A DNA stretch of 64,000 bases from an uncultured Prevotella sp. (lineage in GTDB: Bacteria; Bacteroidota; Bacteroidia; Bacteroidales; Bacteroidaceae): positions 1-64,000 of the forward strand of contig CALEKA010000073.1 of the NCBI GenBank assembly GCA_937898715.1, given 5' to 3'. Both the position numbers and the translations under genes were made by a program. Under the pieces are notes generated by a model, which saw nothing but the letters and a program-made list of their open reading frames with translations, made no database searches and had not been told where the DNA came from. Positions 16,595 to 25,878 of the stretch are shown here, one piece after another (position 1 is the stretch's first letter; the number at the start of each line of letters is the position of its first letter).

Positions 16595-18250
16595 ATGGAT
16601 TGGCTATACGATACTCTTCTCAAACCTACGGCGGTACAAGCCGTTATTGTCATTGCACTGATTTGTGCACTCGGACTCTCGCTGGCGAAAGTGCGTTTCC
16701 GAGGGATTAGTCTGGGCGTGACCTATGTGTTCTTCTTCGGTATTCTCGCCGGAGCTGTGGGGCTGCAGGTCGATGCGCAGATGTTAGGATATGCCGAAAG
16801 TTTCGGTTTGATACTCTTTGTCTATACCCTCGGTCTGCAAGTGGGTCCTGGCTTTATGAGCGCCTTCCGCAAGGGCGGTACTACGCTCAATCTGCTCTCG
16901 CTCGGTGTGGTAGTGCTCGGCACGCTCATCGCGCTGGCAGTGGGGTGGATGGGACTCCTGCCTCTGCAGGATATGCTCGGTGTGCTCTGCGGAGCTACTA
17001 CGAACACGCCCGCCCTGGGTGCTGCACAGCAGACGCTCAAGCAGATAGGTCTGCCCACTACGGGAGCTGCCCTGGGCTGTGCCGTGACCTATGCCTTCGG
17101 TATGGTGGGCGTCATCGTAGCGCTCATGATGGTGAAGGGATGGCTCTCCCGACATGAGAAATGCCAGGATTCCGACCACAATGATGAGGCTTTCATAGCT
17201 TCCTTCCTCGTGTGCAATCCTGCCGTGTTTGGACATACGCTGGGCGAGATTAGCGGTATGGACGAAAGCAAATTTGTGGTTTCGCGCCTTTGGCGTGATG
17301 GCAAGGTGATCCTGCCCAATGCACAGACGCAGTTGCAGCAGAACGACCGCATACTCGTGATCACGCATCAGCGACAGGTGCCGCAACTGACCATCTACTT
17401 CGGTCAGCGCGATGAGACGAATTGGAATCGCAACGACGTGGATTGGAATGCGCTCGACTCGAAACTTATCTCACAGCGTATCCTCATCACGCGAGCTAAT
17501 ATCAACGGCCGCCACCTGGGCGACCTCCAACTGCGCAACCGCTATGGCGTGAACGTGAGCCGCGTGCAGCGCTCGGGCATTCAGCTTGTGGCCACTCCCA
17601 ACCTCACGCTCCGCATGGGCGACCGCGTCACCGTGGTGGGCGAGGCAGAGAGCATCAAGCGAGTGGCTACGGAGCTTGGCAACGTGGTGAAGCGCCTTGA
17701 CGAGCCCAATATGGTGACCATCTTCATCGGCATCGTGCTCGGACTGCTGTTAGGCAGCATCCCCGTGTTTGTGCCGGGCATGAGTTATCCCGTGAAGCTT
17801 GGACTTGCGGGCGGTCCCATCGTGATGGGTATTCTCATCGGTGCTTTTGGCCCCAGGCTCCACATGGTGGCGTATACCACTACGAGTGCCAACCTCATGC
17901 TCCGTTCACTCGGGCTTTCCACCTACTTGGCGTGCTTAGGCCTCGATGCGGGCAAGGACTTCGTGGCCACCGTGATGCAGCCACAAGCGCTCTGGTGGAT
18001 AGGCATTGCACTGGTAATCACGCTCGTGCCCGTCATCATTATGAGCATCGTCAGCGTGGTGTGCTATAAGCGCAGCTATGCCACTACGGCGGGCATGCTC
18101 TGCGGTGCGATGGCCAACCCTATCGCCCTCGAGTATGTCAACGACTCCATGCCCGACAACGACAAGGCTGCCGTGGCCTACGCCACCGTCTACCCTCTGG
18201 GCATGTTCCTGCGAGTCATCATAGCGCAGCTCATCGTGATGCTGTGGTAA
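16595..18250 (+). CDS. AspT/YidE-type membrane transporter with two RCK_C domains
   Basis: This 551-residue inner-membrane protein is taken from the ATG at 16595, because the promoter is just upstream and MDWLYDTLLKPTAVQ is a normal N-terminus. Two blocks of five to six membrane helices (about residues 10-180 and 370-551) flank two cytoplasmic TrkA-C/RCK_C domains (about 190-275 and 285-360, each ending near a GDR(I/V)xV(I/V) motif). Both membrane blocks contain a glycine-rich repeat of the AspT/Asp-Al exchanger family (GVLCGATTNTPALGAA and GMLCGAMANPIALEY). The substrate is unknown: dicarboxylate or amino-acid exchange by family, with the RCK domains a likely ligand sensor. Confidence 0.88.
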   Translation: MDWLYDTLLKPTAVQAVIVIALICALGLSLAKVRFRGISLGVTYVFFFGILAGAVGLQVDAQMLGYAESFGLILFVYTLGLQVGPGFMSAFRKGGTTLNLLSLGVVVLGTLIALAVGWMGLLPLQDMLGVLCGATTNTPALGAAQQTLKQIGLPTTGAALGCAVTYAFGMVGVIVALMMVKGWLSRHEKCQDSDHNDEAFIASFLVCNPAVFGHTLGEISGMDESKFVVSRLWRDGKVILPNAQTQLQQNDRILVITHQRQVPQLTIYFGQRDETNWNRNDVDWNALDSKLISQRILITRANINGRHLGDLQLRNRYGVNVSRVQRSGIQLVATPNLTLRMGDRVTVVGEAESIKRVATELGNVVKRLDEPNMVTIFIGIVLGLLLGSIPVFVPGMSYPVKLGLAGGPIVMGILIGAFGPRLHMVAYTTTSANLMLRSLGLSTYLACLGLDAGKDFVATVMQPQALWWIGIALVITLVPVIIMSIVSVVCYKRSYATTAGMLCGAMANPIALEYVNDSMPDNDKAAVAYATVYPLGMFLRVIIAQLIVMLW

Positions 18251-18267
18251 CCCCTCGAATCAATAGA

Positions 18268-18347
18268 ATCTCATAGAATTTAATAGAAAAACTAGAATTT
18301 ACTAGAAAAACTAGAAAAACTAGAATTACTAGAAAACTAGAAATCTA
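18268..18347. repeat. ACTAGAA direct repeats
   Basis: Repeated (A)AAACTAGAA(TT) units in the gap between the transporter and YfhO-like genes. They resemble the CTAG-containing arrays at 40134 and 41071. Confidence 0.7.
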
Positions 18348-18392
18348 TCAAGAATCCCCCTCTCCCCCCCAGAAACTAAATCAATCTCAATA

Positions 18393-21026
18393 ATGATCAA
18401 TAACTCCCTATTCAAGAGAGCCGTGCCCGACATCCTTGCGGTGCTCGCATTCCTCATCATCAGCACGGCCTACTTCTTCACCCCCATGAGCGAAGGGCTC
18501 GTGCTCGGAGGTCACGACAGCGTGGCAGCCGTAGGCTTGGGGCAAGAACAAAAAGAATACCGCGAGACTCATGGAGGCGAGACCACCCGATGGTCGAACG
18601 CCATATTCAGCGGTATGCCCACCTATCAGACGGCACCCTCGTACAGCGCAACCGATGCGGTATCGACCTGTGCCGAGGTCTATGCCTTGGGCACAGACAA
18701 GTGGTTCCCAGCTATTGGCTACCTATTCCTCTACCTGTTAGGCTTCTACGTGCTGCTGCGTGCGTTCAACTTTAAGCCCTATCTGGCAGCACTGGGTAGC
18801 ATCCTGTGGGCATTCTCCTCTTACTTCCTGATAATCATCGCTGCAGGTCACATCTGGAAGGTGATGACGCTGGCATTCATCCCGCCCACCATCGGCGGCC
18901 TTGTGCTCTGCTATCGCGGCAAATACCTCTGGGGAGGCGCCGTGACGGCCCTCTTCACGGCATTCCAGGTGGTGAGCAACCACATGCAGATGACCTACTA
19001 CTTCCTCTTCGTGATGCTCCTGCTCGTGGTGGCCTACTTGGTCGATGCCATCGTGCGCCACAAGCTGCGCAGCTGGCTCAAAGCCACAGGGGTGCTCATC
19101 GTGGCAGGTGTGCTCGGCGTAGCCGCCAACTTGCCCAATATCTACCACACCTATGAATACGCCAAGGAGTCGATGCGTGGCAAGGCCGAACTCACCCCGC
19201 AACCCGCAGCTAAGGGCGAGACGGCACAGAAAGCCACCGACGGACTCGATCGCGACTACATCACCATGTGGAGCTACGGCATCGACGAGACACTCACCCT
19301 GCTCATCCCCGACTACAAGGGCGGCGGATCTTCCTCCATCCTCGACCGCGAGGACGCTGAAGACCTCCCCGGCTACGACGACTTCTACCAGTCGGCTGGA
19401 CAGACGCAGGCTGCCTTCCAGCAGAGCGGCATACAAGCCTATCCTCCCGGCATACAGCTCTACTGGGGCGACCAGCCATTCACCGTAGGGCCCGTCTATG
19501 TGGGCGCCTTCGTATGCTTCCTCTTCGTCTTGGGCTTGTTCTATGTGCGAGGTCCCGTGAAGTGGGGCTTGCTGGCAGCTACCATCCTGAGTCTGCTCTT
19601 CGCATGGGGTAAAAACGTGCCCGGGCTGACCGATTTCTTCATCGACCATATGCCGATGTATAGCAAGTTCCGCACCGTAAGTTCGGCACTGGTCATCGCA
19701 GAGTTTACCATGCCTCTGCTCGCCATACTCTGTCTCTACGAGATCTCGCTCCATAAGGAATTGTTCCAACTCACCTCGTGGAAGGATGCCCCGCTCCGCA
19801 AGAAGGTGGGACTGCCCGTGGCAACGGTGCTCACGTTGGGCTTGTGCCTGCTGATGTGGTTCGTGCCGAGCGCTGCTGGCAACTGCATCTCGAGCGCCGA
19901 TATGGAGACCTTCAGCATGATGCGTCAAGCAGGATTCCCCTCCGAACTCGTAGGTACCTATATGAGTGCCCTCACCTCGATGCACCATGCCATCCTCTCG
20001 GCCGATGCCATGCGCTCGGCAGCGATTATCATCCTGGGCATGCTCACGGTGTGGGCTTATGCCTCGGGCAAACTCAAGGCTTGGATGGCATGCATACTGC
20101 TTTCTGTCATCTGCCTCGCCGACCTCTGGCAGATAGACCGTCGCTATCTCAACAACGATAGCTTCACCGACGAGACTGCTCAGCAGGATGCTTTCGCCCC
20201 CACGGAGGCCGACAAGCAGATACTTCGCGACAAGTCGTACTACCGCGTGGTGAACCTCAGCACGGGCGGCAATCCGTTTAACGAAACGTCGAACGCCACC
20301 TCGTACTACCACCACAGCATCGGTGGCTACCACGCTGCTAAGCTTCATCGCTATCAAGACCTCATCGACCGCCACTTGCTGAGCGAAATACAGCAGTTTG
20401 CTGGCGCCATCAGCGAAGCCGAGGGCGACATGCAGCGCGTGCCGGGCGACAGCATCGCACCCGTGCTCAACATGCTCAATACGAAGTATCTCATCTTTGG
20501 CAAGCAAGCAGGACAAGCCGTGCTCAACCCCTACGCTAATGGCAACGGATGGTTCGTCAGCGCCCTGCGCTTCGTCAAGGGAGCCGATGCCGAGATGGCT
20601 GGTCTCAACAAGCTCGATACGAAGCACTGCGCCGTGGCCGACGAGAAATTCCGCACGCAGATCGACGGTTCGGCACTCGACTCCGGCAGTGTGAAACTCA
20701 CCTCTTACGAGCCCAACCTCCTGAAGTATGAGGTAAGCTCTGCGAAGGGCGGTGTGGTAGTATTCTCTGAGATCTATTATCCCGGATGGACCGCTACAAT
20801 CGATGGCAAACCTGCCGAATTGGGCCGCGTAAACTACGTACTGCGTGCGCTCAAGGTGCCTGCAGGCAAGCACGAAGTGGTGATGGAGTTCCGCCCCGCA
20901 ACGGTCAGCACCACCAATACGATCGCTCTCGTAGCCTTGGGCATCATCATCGTGGCCTTCTTCGTAGCACTCTATCTCGACGTGCGCAAGAAGAAGGACG
21001 GCGAGGGCGCCCCTGCAGCAGAGTAA
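18393..21026 (+). CDS. YfhO-family polytopic membrane protein
   Basis: This 877-residue inner-membrane protein has a first helix at about residues 12-32, a long luminal loop with HDSVAAVGLGQEQKEY, then about ten more helices to residue 570, a soluble domain (about 600-830) and a last helix (about 843-865) before a charged tail (KKKDGEGAPAAE). The layout, with the soluble part ending FSEIYYPGWTATIDGKPAEL, is that of the YfhO family, GT-C-like proteins thought to glycosylate cell-wall or lipid-linked polymers. The donor and acceptor are unknown here. It follows the transporter in the same direction after 142 nt, which may be coincidence. Confidence 0.85.
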   Translation: MINNSLFKRAVPDILAVLAFLIISTAYFFTPMSEGLVLGGHDSVAAVGLGQEQKEYRETHGGETTRWSNAIFSGMPTYQTAPSYSATDAVSTCAEVYALGTDKWFPAIGYLFLYLLGFYVLLRAFNFKPYLAALGSILWAFSSYFLIIIAAGHIWKVMTLAFIPPTIGGLVLCYRGKYLWGGAVTALFTAFQVVSNHMQMTYYFLFVMLLLVVAYLVDAIVRHKLRSWLKATGVLIVAGVLGVAANLPNIYHTYEYAKESMRGKAELTPQPAAKGETAQKATDGLDRDYITMWSYGIDETLTLLIPDYKGGGSSSILDREDAEDLPGYDDFYQSAGQTQAAFQQSGIQAYPPGIQLYWGDQPFTVGPVYVGAFVCFLFVLGLFYVRGPVKWGLLAATILSLLFAWGKNVPGLTDFFIDHMPMYSKFRTVSSALVIAEFTMPLLAILCLYEISLHKELFQLTSWKDAPLRKKVGLPVATVLTLGLCLLMWFVPSAAGNCISSADMETFSMMRQAGFPSELVGTYMSALTSMHHAILSADAMRSAAIIILGMLTVWAYASGKLKAWMACILLSVICLADLWQIDRRYLNNDSFTDETAQQDAFAPTEADKQILRDKSYYRVVNLSTGGNPFNETSNATSYYHHSIGGYHAAKLHRYQDLIDRHLLSEIQQFAGAISEAEGDMQRVPGDSIAPVLNMLNTKYLIFGKQAGQAVLNPYANGNGWFVSALRFVKGADAEMAGLNKLDTKHCAVADEKFRTQIDGSALDSGSVKLTSYEPNLLKYEVSSAKGGVVVFSEIYYPGWTATIDGKPAELGRVNYVLRALKVPAGKHEVVMEFRPATVSTTNTIALVALGIIIVAFFVALYLDVRKKKDGEGAPAAE

Positions 21027-21053
21027 CGAATCATATACATCTAAATACACACA

Positions 21054-21096
21054 GCATCCGCACCATCTCCCCCTTGTGAGGAGACGGTGCGGGTGC
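21054..21096 (+). terminator. Long hairpin after the YfhO-like gene
   Basis: GCATCCGCACCATCTCC pairs with GGAGACGGTGCGGGTGC with only minor mismatches. No clean T-run follows, so termination strength is uncertain. Confidence 0.6.
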
Positions 21097-21122
21097 TGCG
21101 CTTTGGGAGGACTTCAGCCAAT

Positions 21123-21306
21123 ACTGGGGGCGACGCGTCCCCGCGTCGGCGTTACGAGCGGGCAAGAGTTTATAGGAAGTACTTTTACGCCGCATCGGGC
21201 ATCGAGCCCTCTGCAGCGTGCCGAAGCGAGACGCTTCGCCCCCACTTCCTATGAGTTGACATCTTGCTCGCAGGCAATGCCGACGCGGGGACGCGTCGCC
21301 CCCAGT
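21123..21306. repeat. Opposed pair of REP-like hairpins (copies 9-10)
   Basis: A forward copy at 21123-21151 and a reverse copy at 21278-21306, with a weaker variant (GCGAGACGCTTCGCCCCCAC) near 21222-21243. They fill the convergent gap 21097-21327, which holds no gene. Confidence 0.85.
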
Positions 21307-21327
21307 ATCGGCTGAATGGATTGCTCT

Positions 21328-21954
21328 TTATTTCACCCTAATCATCGTAAGCCCATCGCGCTCGGGGAGGATGAGTTGTTCCACGCGGGAGTCCTGAGCC
21401 ACGTGATCGTTGAAGCGACGGATGGCTTGCGTCTGAGTGTCGTGATCGTAGGCAGGGTCTACTACGTGAGCATCCCAGAGCGTATTGTCGGCAAGGAGCA
21501 GGGTGCCGCTGTGGCAGAAGGGGAGCAATAGCTCGTAGTACTCCGTATACTCGCGCTTATTGGCATCGATAAATGCAGCATCGATGCTGAGCTGCATGGG
21601 AGGCAGGAGCGAGAACACATCGCCCACGTGCATCTCGACGCGGGCTTCGTAGGGAGCGCCCTCAAGCCACGGACGGGTGAAGGCTTCTTGCTCATCGTTG
21701 ATCTCGAACGTGATGACGCGGCTTCCCTTGGGCATGCCCGATGCCATGGCAAGGGCAGAGTAGCCCGAATAGGTGCCTATCTCGACTACCGTCTGCGGAC
21801 GAAGCATCTGCATGTACATGCGCAGGAGCTGACCCTGCAAGTGGCCCGACGCCATGCGCGGACGGAGCAGGTGAAGATTGGTGGCACGATAGAGCCGACG
21901 CAGATAATCGTCGGGGGCAGTGGTATGGTCGAGGATGTATTGATCGAGGTGCAT
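21328..21954 (-). CDS. Class I SAM-dependent O-methyltransferase
   Basis: This 208-residue cytoplasmic enzyme is of the catechol/caffeoyl-CoA O-methyltransferase type (Methyltransf_3). The SAM-binding glycine loop is in VEIGTYSGYSALAMA (about residues 57-71), the acidic ribose ligand in ITFEINDEQEA, and the metal-binding Asp/Asn region is AAFIDANKREYTEYYE and LLLADNTLWDAHVVD. Such enzymes use Mg2+ to methylate vicinal hydroxyls on small molecules; the substrate is not evident. A short hairpin (21966-21987) lies just before its start codon. The terminator and basic-protein gene upstream suggest it has its own promoter. Confidence 0.9.
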   Translation of the reverse strand: MHLDQYILDHTTAPDDYLRRLYRATNLHLLRPRMASGHLQGQLLRMYMQMLRPQTVVEIGTYSGYSALAMASGMPKGSRVITFEINDEQEAFTRPWLEGAPYEARVEMHVGDVFSLLPPMQLSIDAAFIDANKREYTEYYELLLPFCHSGTLLLADNTLWDAHVVDPAYDHDTQTQAIRRFNDHVAQDSRVEQLILPERDGLTMIRVK

Positions 21955-22013
21955 ATGGAGGAATGCCCTAAGTGGAGCGACTTAGGGGAGATGTGAGGTT
22001 TTTATAGAAAAAC

Positions 22014-22032
22014 GGCTGCGTCTCAGCCATTC
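22014..22032 (-). terminator. Short hairpin after the 51-residue basic protein
   Basis: On the minus strand GGCTG-AGACG-CAGCC is followed by GTTTTT. The stem is only 5 bp, so strength is doubtful. Confidence 0.4.
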
Positions 22033-22105
22033 AAGCAAACTTGATGGCATTCGGCTTACACGTTTTTTACAGAAAAAATCTTTAAGCTTGCGCGTCTGAA
22101 GCAGT

Positions 22106-22261
22106 TTACTTCACGCGTCTGTTGCGCTGATTGTTGGCTTTCTCTGGACGCGACTTCCCGATGCGTTTGCCTGAAGCCTTCTTCGCCGTGGGACGAGCTT
22201 TATGAGCAAACGGGTTGTGAGAGGAGGCGTCGGGACGACGGGTGGCATGGCGTGGTGACAT
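22106..22261 (-). CDS. Small basic protein (51 aa), unknown
   Basis: An intact frame runs from ATG at 22261 to TAA at 22106. It starts MSPRHATRRPDASS and ends NNQRNRRVK. About a third of residues are Lys or Arg and there are no hydrophobic segments, as expected of a small RNA- or ribosome-associated protein. It fills the space between the ispG terminator and the methyltransferase leader. No family is recognised; high Arg content in a GC-rich region can also be chance, so this is only a moderate call. Confidence 0.5.
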   Translation of the reverse strand: MSPRHATRRPDASSHNPFAHKARPTAKKASGKRIGKSRPEKANNQRNRRVK

Positions 22262-22274
22262 GGTCGGAGGAGAT

Positions 22275-22322
22275 AAAAAAAACGTTGGCGGGCTGACGAG
22301 TTAACGGATCAACCCACCAACG
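22275..22322 (-). terminator. Rho-independent terminator of ispG
   Basis: On the minus strand CGTTGGTGGG pairs with CCCGCCAACG (one G-U pair), followed by eight T residues, right after the ispG stop. Confidence 0.9.
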
Positions 22323-22331
22323 TGCATATTT

Positions 22332-24224
22332 TTAAGGTGTCTTGCGGCGGTCGTGCTCGATGAGTTGAAGCAGTTTGTCGACAGCCTCGTCGGTGGGGAT
22401 GTTTTTCTCCACACACTCTTTGCCACGATAGAGGCTCACCTTGCCGCGGGCAGCGCCCACGTAGCCATAATCGGCATCGGCCATTTCGCCAGGGCCATTG
22501 ACTATGCAGCCCATGATGCCTATCTTCAGTCCGCGCAAGTGGGCAGTAGCGGCCTTGATGCGGGCAATGGTGCCAGGAAGGTCGTAGAGCGTACGGCCAC
22601 AGCCGGGACAACTGATATACTCCGTGCGCGTGGTGCGCAGACGAGCGGCTTGCAGAATGCCGAATGCGGTAGAGTCGACCACGGCGTGAGGCAACGTGCG
22701 TTGACCCTCGGGCTTCTGATTGAAGAGCATGATGCCGTCCGTCAGACCATCGAAGAGCAGAGCGCCAAGGTCGGCAGCAGCTTCGAGTTGCAAGTCTTCC
22801 TTCTCGCTCAAGCCGTGACGATACTGCTCAAACATGACGACGGGCGTTTGCAGCCCCTCACGCCACAGTTCGTGCACCAAGGCACGCTGTTCGCCCAGAC
22901 GATTCTGGTGGTTGCTCTGACAGATGATCACGATGCCGGGCACCGTGCGCAGGAGAGCTTTCACCTCGTCGTCGAGGTCGAGATAGGTGAGAAAGAGAAA
23001 CTTGGCCTTGGCCTTGCAGCCAGGCATAAAGATGAGATGCTGCTTTGTGAAGACGGGGTAGGTGCCTTCCTCATCAGCACGCCAAGCGTCGGCATCGACA
23101 AGGTAGCCCACACCTGCTTGGCGCTTACCCTCTCCGGGGCAGTTGCGTCCGCAGTAGATGTAGTCGGGCAGGGGAGTGCCCTTCTGCTCGGCATCAGCGG
23201 GCAGAGAGAAGTCGCCATCGGTGCGTGAGGAAATCACTACGGGAGCATTCGTTCCGCCGATATTGAGCACTGCCTGCGTGTGGCGACGCTGTGGGTCTTC
23301 GTAGTGGAAGGCTGGGCAGGGAGTGGCTGGTATCATGGTGTGGCCAGCGCGTTTCACCACGTAAGAGGCAAGTTTGTATGCCACGGGCACCTCGGCTTGA
23401 GGAGGCTCGCTGAGGCTCACACGCAGGGTGTCGCCTATGCCGTCGGAGAGCAGGGCACCGATGCCTACAGCGCTCTTGATGCGACCATCTTCGCCTTCGC
23501 CAGCTTCGGTCACGCCGAGGTGGAGCGGGTAGTCCATGCCTTCACGCTCCATCACCTGGCAGAGCAGGCGCACGGAGCGCACCATCACTTGTGTGTTGGA
23601 GGCTTTGATGGAGATGACCACGTCGTTGAAGCCCTGACGTTGGCATACGCGGAGAAATTCCATGCAACTCTCTACGATGCCTGCGGGAGTGTCGCCGTAA
23701 CGACACATGATGCGGTCGGAGAGCGAACCGTGGTTCACGCCGATGCGCAGAGCGGTATGGTGCTCTCGGCAGATGTCGAGCAGGCGGGTGAAGCGTGCTT
23801 CGAGGCGCTGAAGTTCGGCAGCATATTCCTCGTCGGTATATTCTAAGTGCTTAAATTGGCGCGCGGGGTCGACGTAGTTGCCGGGATTGATGCGTACCTT
23901 CTCCACGATGGTAGCTGCCACATCGGCCACGGCGGGATTGAAGTGAACGTCGGCCACGAGTGGGCGGTCATAGCCTAAGCGGTGGAGTTCTTGGCGAATA
24001 TTGCGCAGATTCTCTGCCTCACGGGTGCCTTGTGTGGTGAGGCGCACATAGTCGGCTCCAGCATCGAAGATGGCGATACACTGCTTCACGCATCCTTCAG
24101 TGTCGGTGGTGGCAGTGGTGGTCATGCTCTGTATGCGTAGGGGCTGGTCGCCGCCCAGCGGACGATTGCCTATGTTTACTTCGTGAGAGTGGCGCGGAGT
24201 GTAGTTGAAGAGATCCATAATCAT
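22332..24224 (-). CDS. ispG: 4-hydroxy-3-methylbut-2-en-1-yl diphosphate synthase, long form
   Basis: IspG (GcpE) is the [4Fe-4S] enzyme that reduces MEcPP to HMBPP in the MEP isoprenoid pathway. In 630 residues the N-terminal TIM barrel (about 10-300) starts NIGNRPLGGDQPLRIQSMTT; a large insert domain (about 300-500) follows, and the C-terminal reductase-like domain carries the cluster ligands in SCPGCGRT and GCIVNGPGE. The insert makes it much longer than the E. coli enzyme and is usual in Bacteroidetes, Chlamydiae and plants. MIMDLF allows a start at residue 1 or 3. purE lies upstream on the same strand after a 180-nt repeat-filled gap. Confidence 0.96.
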   Translation of the reverse strand: MIMDLFNYTPRHSHEVNIGNRPLGGDQPLRIQSMTTTATTDTEGCVKQCIAIFDAGADYVRLTTQGTREAENLRNIRQELHRLGYDRPLVADVHFNPAVADVAATIVEKVRINPGNYVDPARQFKHLEYTDEEYAAELQRLEARFTRLLDICREHHTALRIGVNHGSLSDRIMCRYGDTPAGIVESCMEFLRVCQRQGFNDVVISIKASNTQVMVRSVRLLCQVMEREGMDYPLHLGVTEAGEGEDGRIKSAVGIGALLSDGIGDTLRVSLSEPPQAEVPVAYKLASYVVKRAGHTMIPATPCPAFHYEDPQRRHTQAVLNIGGTNAPVVISSRTDGDFSLPADAEQKGTPLPDYIYCGRNCPGEGKRQAGVGYLVDADAWRADEEGTYPVFTKQHLIFMPGCKAKAKFLFLTYLDLDDEVKALLRTVPGIVIICQSNHQNRLGEQRALVHELWREGLQTPVVMFEQYRHGLSEKEDLQLEAAADLGALLFDGLTDGIMLFNQKPEGQRTLPHAVVDSTAFGILQAARLRTTRTEYISCPGCGRTLYDLPGTIARIKAATAHLRGLKIGIMGCIVNGPGEMADADYGYVGAARGKVSLYRGKECVEKNIPTDEAVDKLLQLIEHDRRKTP

Positions 24225-24237
24225 GTAGGCTAAAGCC

Positions 24238-24383
24238 TAAGTATAAAGTATTAAGTATAAAGTATTACATACAGATTAGGCAGTATCAAGTATAATGTAT
24301 AAAGTATTATACAGATTATGGTATAAGTACGAAGTAAGGCCACTGCCTGCATGTAATACTTAATACTTTATACTTAATACTTT
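24238..24383. repeat. AAGTATTAAGTATAAAGTATTAC array
   Basis: Repeated AAGTATTAAGTATAAAGT units and their inverse (TACTTAATACTTTATACTTA) fill the ispG-purE gap. The two halves could pair as an AT-rich hairpin. Confidence 0.75.
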
Positions 24384-24404
24384 GGTCAAGGCATTGCCTT
24401 GACA

Positions 24405-24911
24405 TCAATTTGTCTTAAACTTATACTTTACTTCCTTCAAGTCGGCATTGGCCTTAACGATCTTCTGCTTCAAGCCTTCCTTGTAGGCAGCGAGGCGCGT
24501 GGCGAGGGCTTCATCGGAGAGGGCAAGCATCTCTACGGCGAGGATGGCAGCATTCTGAGCACCATTCACGCCTACTGTGGCCACGGGGATGCCGGGAGGC
24601 ATCTGAATGATGGAAAGCATGGCGTCGAGACCGTCGAGCATACCCTTGATGGGCACACCAATGACGGGAAGCGTGGTGCTGGCGGCTATCACACCAGGCA
24701 GTGCGGCTGCCATGCCAGCTCCGGCAATGATGACGCGAAGGCCGCGATCCTTGGCGCCCTTGGCAAATTCTTCTACTTCCTGCGGCGTGCGGTGGGCCGA
24801 CAGAGCGTTCATCTCGAAGGGAACTTCCATCTCTTCAAGAAACTTAGCTGCTTTCTCCATAACGGGCAGATCGCTTGTGCTGCCCATAATGATGCTAATG
24901 ATGGGGGACAT
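24405..24911 (-). CDS. purE: N5-carboxyaminoimidazole ribonucleotide mutase
   Basis: PurE (class I) moves the carboxyl group of N5-CAIR to give CAIR in purine synthesis. The 168-residue length and motifs are standard: IIMGSTSDLPVMEKA at the N-terminus, the active-site ALSAHRTPQEV, and GAGMAAALPGVIAA. It acts as an octamer in the cytoplasm. No purK is beside it. The flanking intergenic regions are made of locus-specific repeats. Confidence 0.96.
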   Translation of the reverse strand: MSPIISIIMGSTSDLPVMEKAAKFLEEMEVPFEMNALSAHRTPQEVEEFAKGAKDRGLRVIIAGAGMAAALPGVIAASTTLPVIGVPIKGMLDGLDAMLSIIQMPPGIPVATVGVNGAQNAAILAVEMLALSDEALATRLAAYKEGLKQKIVKANADLKEVKYKFKTN

Positions 24912-24948
24912 ATGATGAGAGTTTATGAAGTTTATGAATTTAATGAGT

Positions 24949-25058
24949 TTAATCGGCGCTATGCGCCTAAGTTTATGAGTTTATAAGTTAAGAAATCGCC
25001 TTAGGCTATGTGCGACCGTTAAACTTATAAACTTAGGCGCGAAGCGCCGATTAAACTT
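24949..25058. repeat. Long inverted repeat around GGCGC(N)AGCGCC
   Basis: GTTTAATCGGCGCTATGCGCC near 24949 and its near-inverse GGCGCGAAGCGCCGATTAAAC near 25037 flank about 50 bp. A third copy stands at 25879-25922. Each copy also contains a central GGCGCG(A/C)AGCGCC hairpin and AAACTTATAAACTTA. Confidence 0.8.
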
Positions 25059-25068
25059 ATTAAACTTT

Positions 25069-25092
25069 GAGCATGGTGCTTGCACCATGCTC
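25069..25092. terminator. GAGCATGGTGC hairpin at the PAP2-like stop
   Basis: GAGCATGGTGC-TT-GCACCATGCTC is a perfect 11-bp stem touching the stop codon (25091-25093). No T-run follows; it may protect the mRNA end rather than terminate. Confidence 0.5.
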
Positions 25093-25732
25093 ATATCAGC
25101 AACACGCTGATGAATCCGCTCACAAGGCCTACGGCCACTCCCCATCCGATCTCGGCATAGGTGTGCTGGCGGAGGATGAGACGGGCGGTGCAGACCATGC
25201 CACAGAGGAGCACGGTAAGGCACAACCACCACGTAGGGTTGAAGGCGAAGATAAAAGAGAATGCCATCAGTGCGCCAATTACTCCGCCCGAAGCGGCAGC
25301 GTGGGTGCTGATCTTGATGCGAGAGTTGACGATGGCGCAGACTATCTGGATGGTGAGTGCTCCGCCTATCACGCCGAGAGTGAAGCGAGGCATGTGGATC
25401 GAATAGAGCAGGTAGAGCAGGGCGGCATAGCTGACGATGCTCATAATGTAGGGCACGAAACGTCGCTCGCGGCGACTCATCTGGTGGCGTGTCCATCCGT
25501 TGATCTTGCGGTAGGCATAGATGGCTATGTGGGGCAGGAGCAGCGTGAAGAAGTAGACCACGAGGGTGAGCACAGCCTTCGTCGCAAGTGGCAACATGTT
25601 GAGATAACTAAACATGAAGAGCACGATGAAGGCTACCACCGGCAAGTAGAAGGGTGCATAGAGCATCGATATGGCTTGGGCGGTCATCACAAGTAGACTT
25701 GCTGCGCGGCTTTTGGTGGTTGTTTCTTGCAT
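25091..25732 (-). CDS. PAP2-superfamily membrane protein
   Basis: This 213-residue inner-membrane protein has about six helices. KISTHAAASGGVIGAL (about residues 141-156) and RLILRQHTYAEIGWGVAVG (about 184-202) correspond to the second and third PAP2 phosphatase motifs (usually PSGH and RxxxxxHxxxD); the His residues remain, while the last Asp is replaced by Glu. It may dephosphorylate a lipid pyrophosphate or phosphatidate, but the altered motif leaves activity open. No functional neighbour is evident between purE and rpoN. Confidence 0.75.
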   Translation of the reverse strand: MQETTTKSRAASLLVMTAQAISMLYAPFYLPVVAFIVLFMFSYLNMLPLATKAVLTLVVYFFTLLLPHIAIYAYRKINGWTRHQMSRRERRFVPYIMSIVSYAALLYLLYSIHMPRFTLGVIGGALTIQIVCAIVNSRIKISTHAAASGGVIGALMAFSFIFAFNPTWWLCLTVLLCGMVCTARLILRQHTYAEIGWGVAVGLVSGFISVLLI

Positions 25733-25736
25733 AATA

Positions 25737-25852
25737 TGCTAATGTGCTAATGTGCTAATGTGGCTCGCTTTGCGCGAATGTGCTAATGTGGCTCGCTTTG
25801 CGCGAATGTGTTAATGTGCTAATGTGGCGCTTCGCTTAATTTGCGAATGTGA
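25737..25852. repeat. GCTAATGTG and GGCTCGCTTTGCGCGAATGT tandem repeats
   Basis: GCTAATGT units alternate with two exact copies of GGCTCGCTTTGCGCGAATGT. A similar motif with GCGAAGCG stands at 5491-5551. It fills the gap before the PAP2-like gene. Confidence 0.8.
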
Positions 25853-25878
25853 CGCATATAGTCAGAAAGCGCACTCTA

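Noticed and set aside
18738..21050. A 770-residue open frame antisense to the YfhO-like gene
   Set aside because: It is the reverse-strand shadow of a confident gene with high GC at third positions; its sequence shows no domain and is His/Glu-rich as such shadows are.
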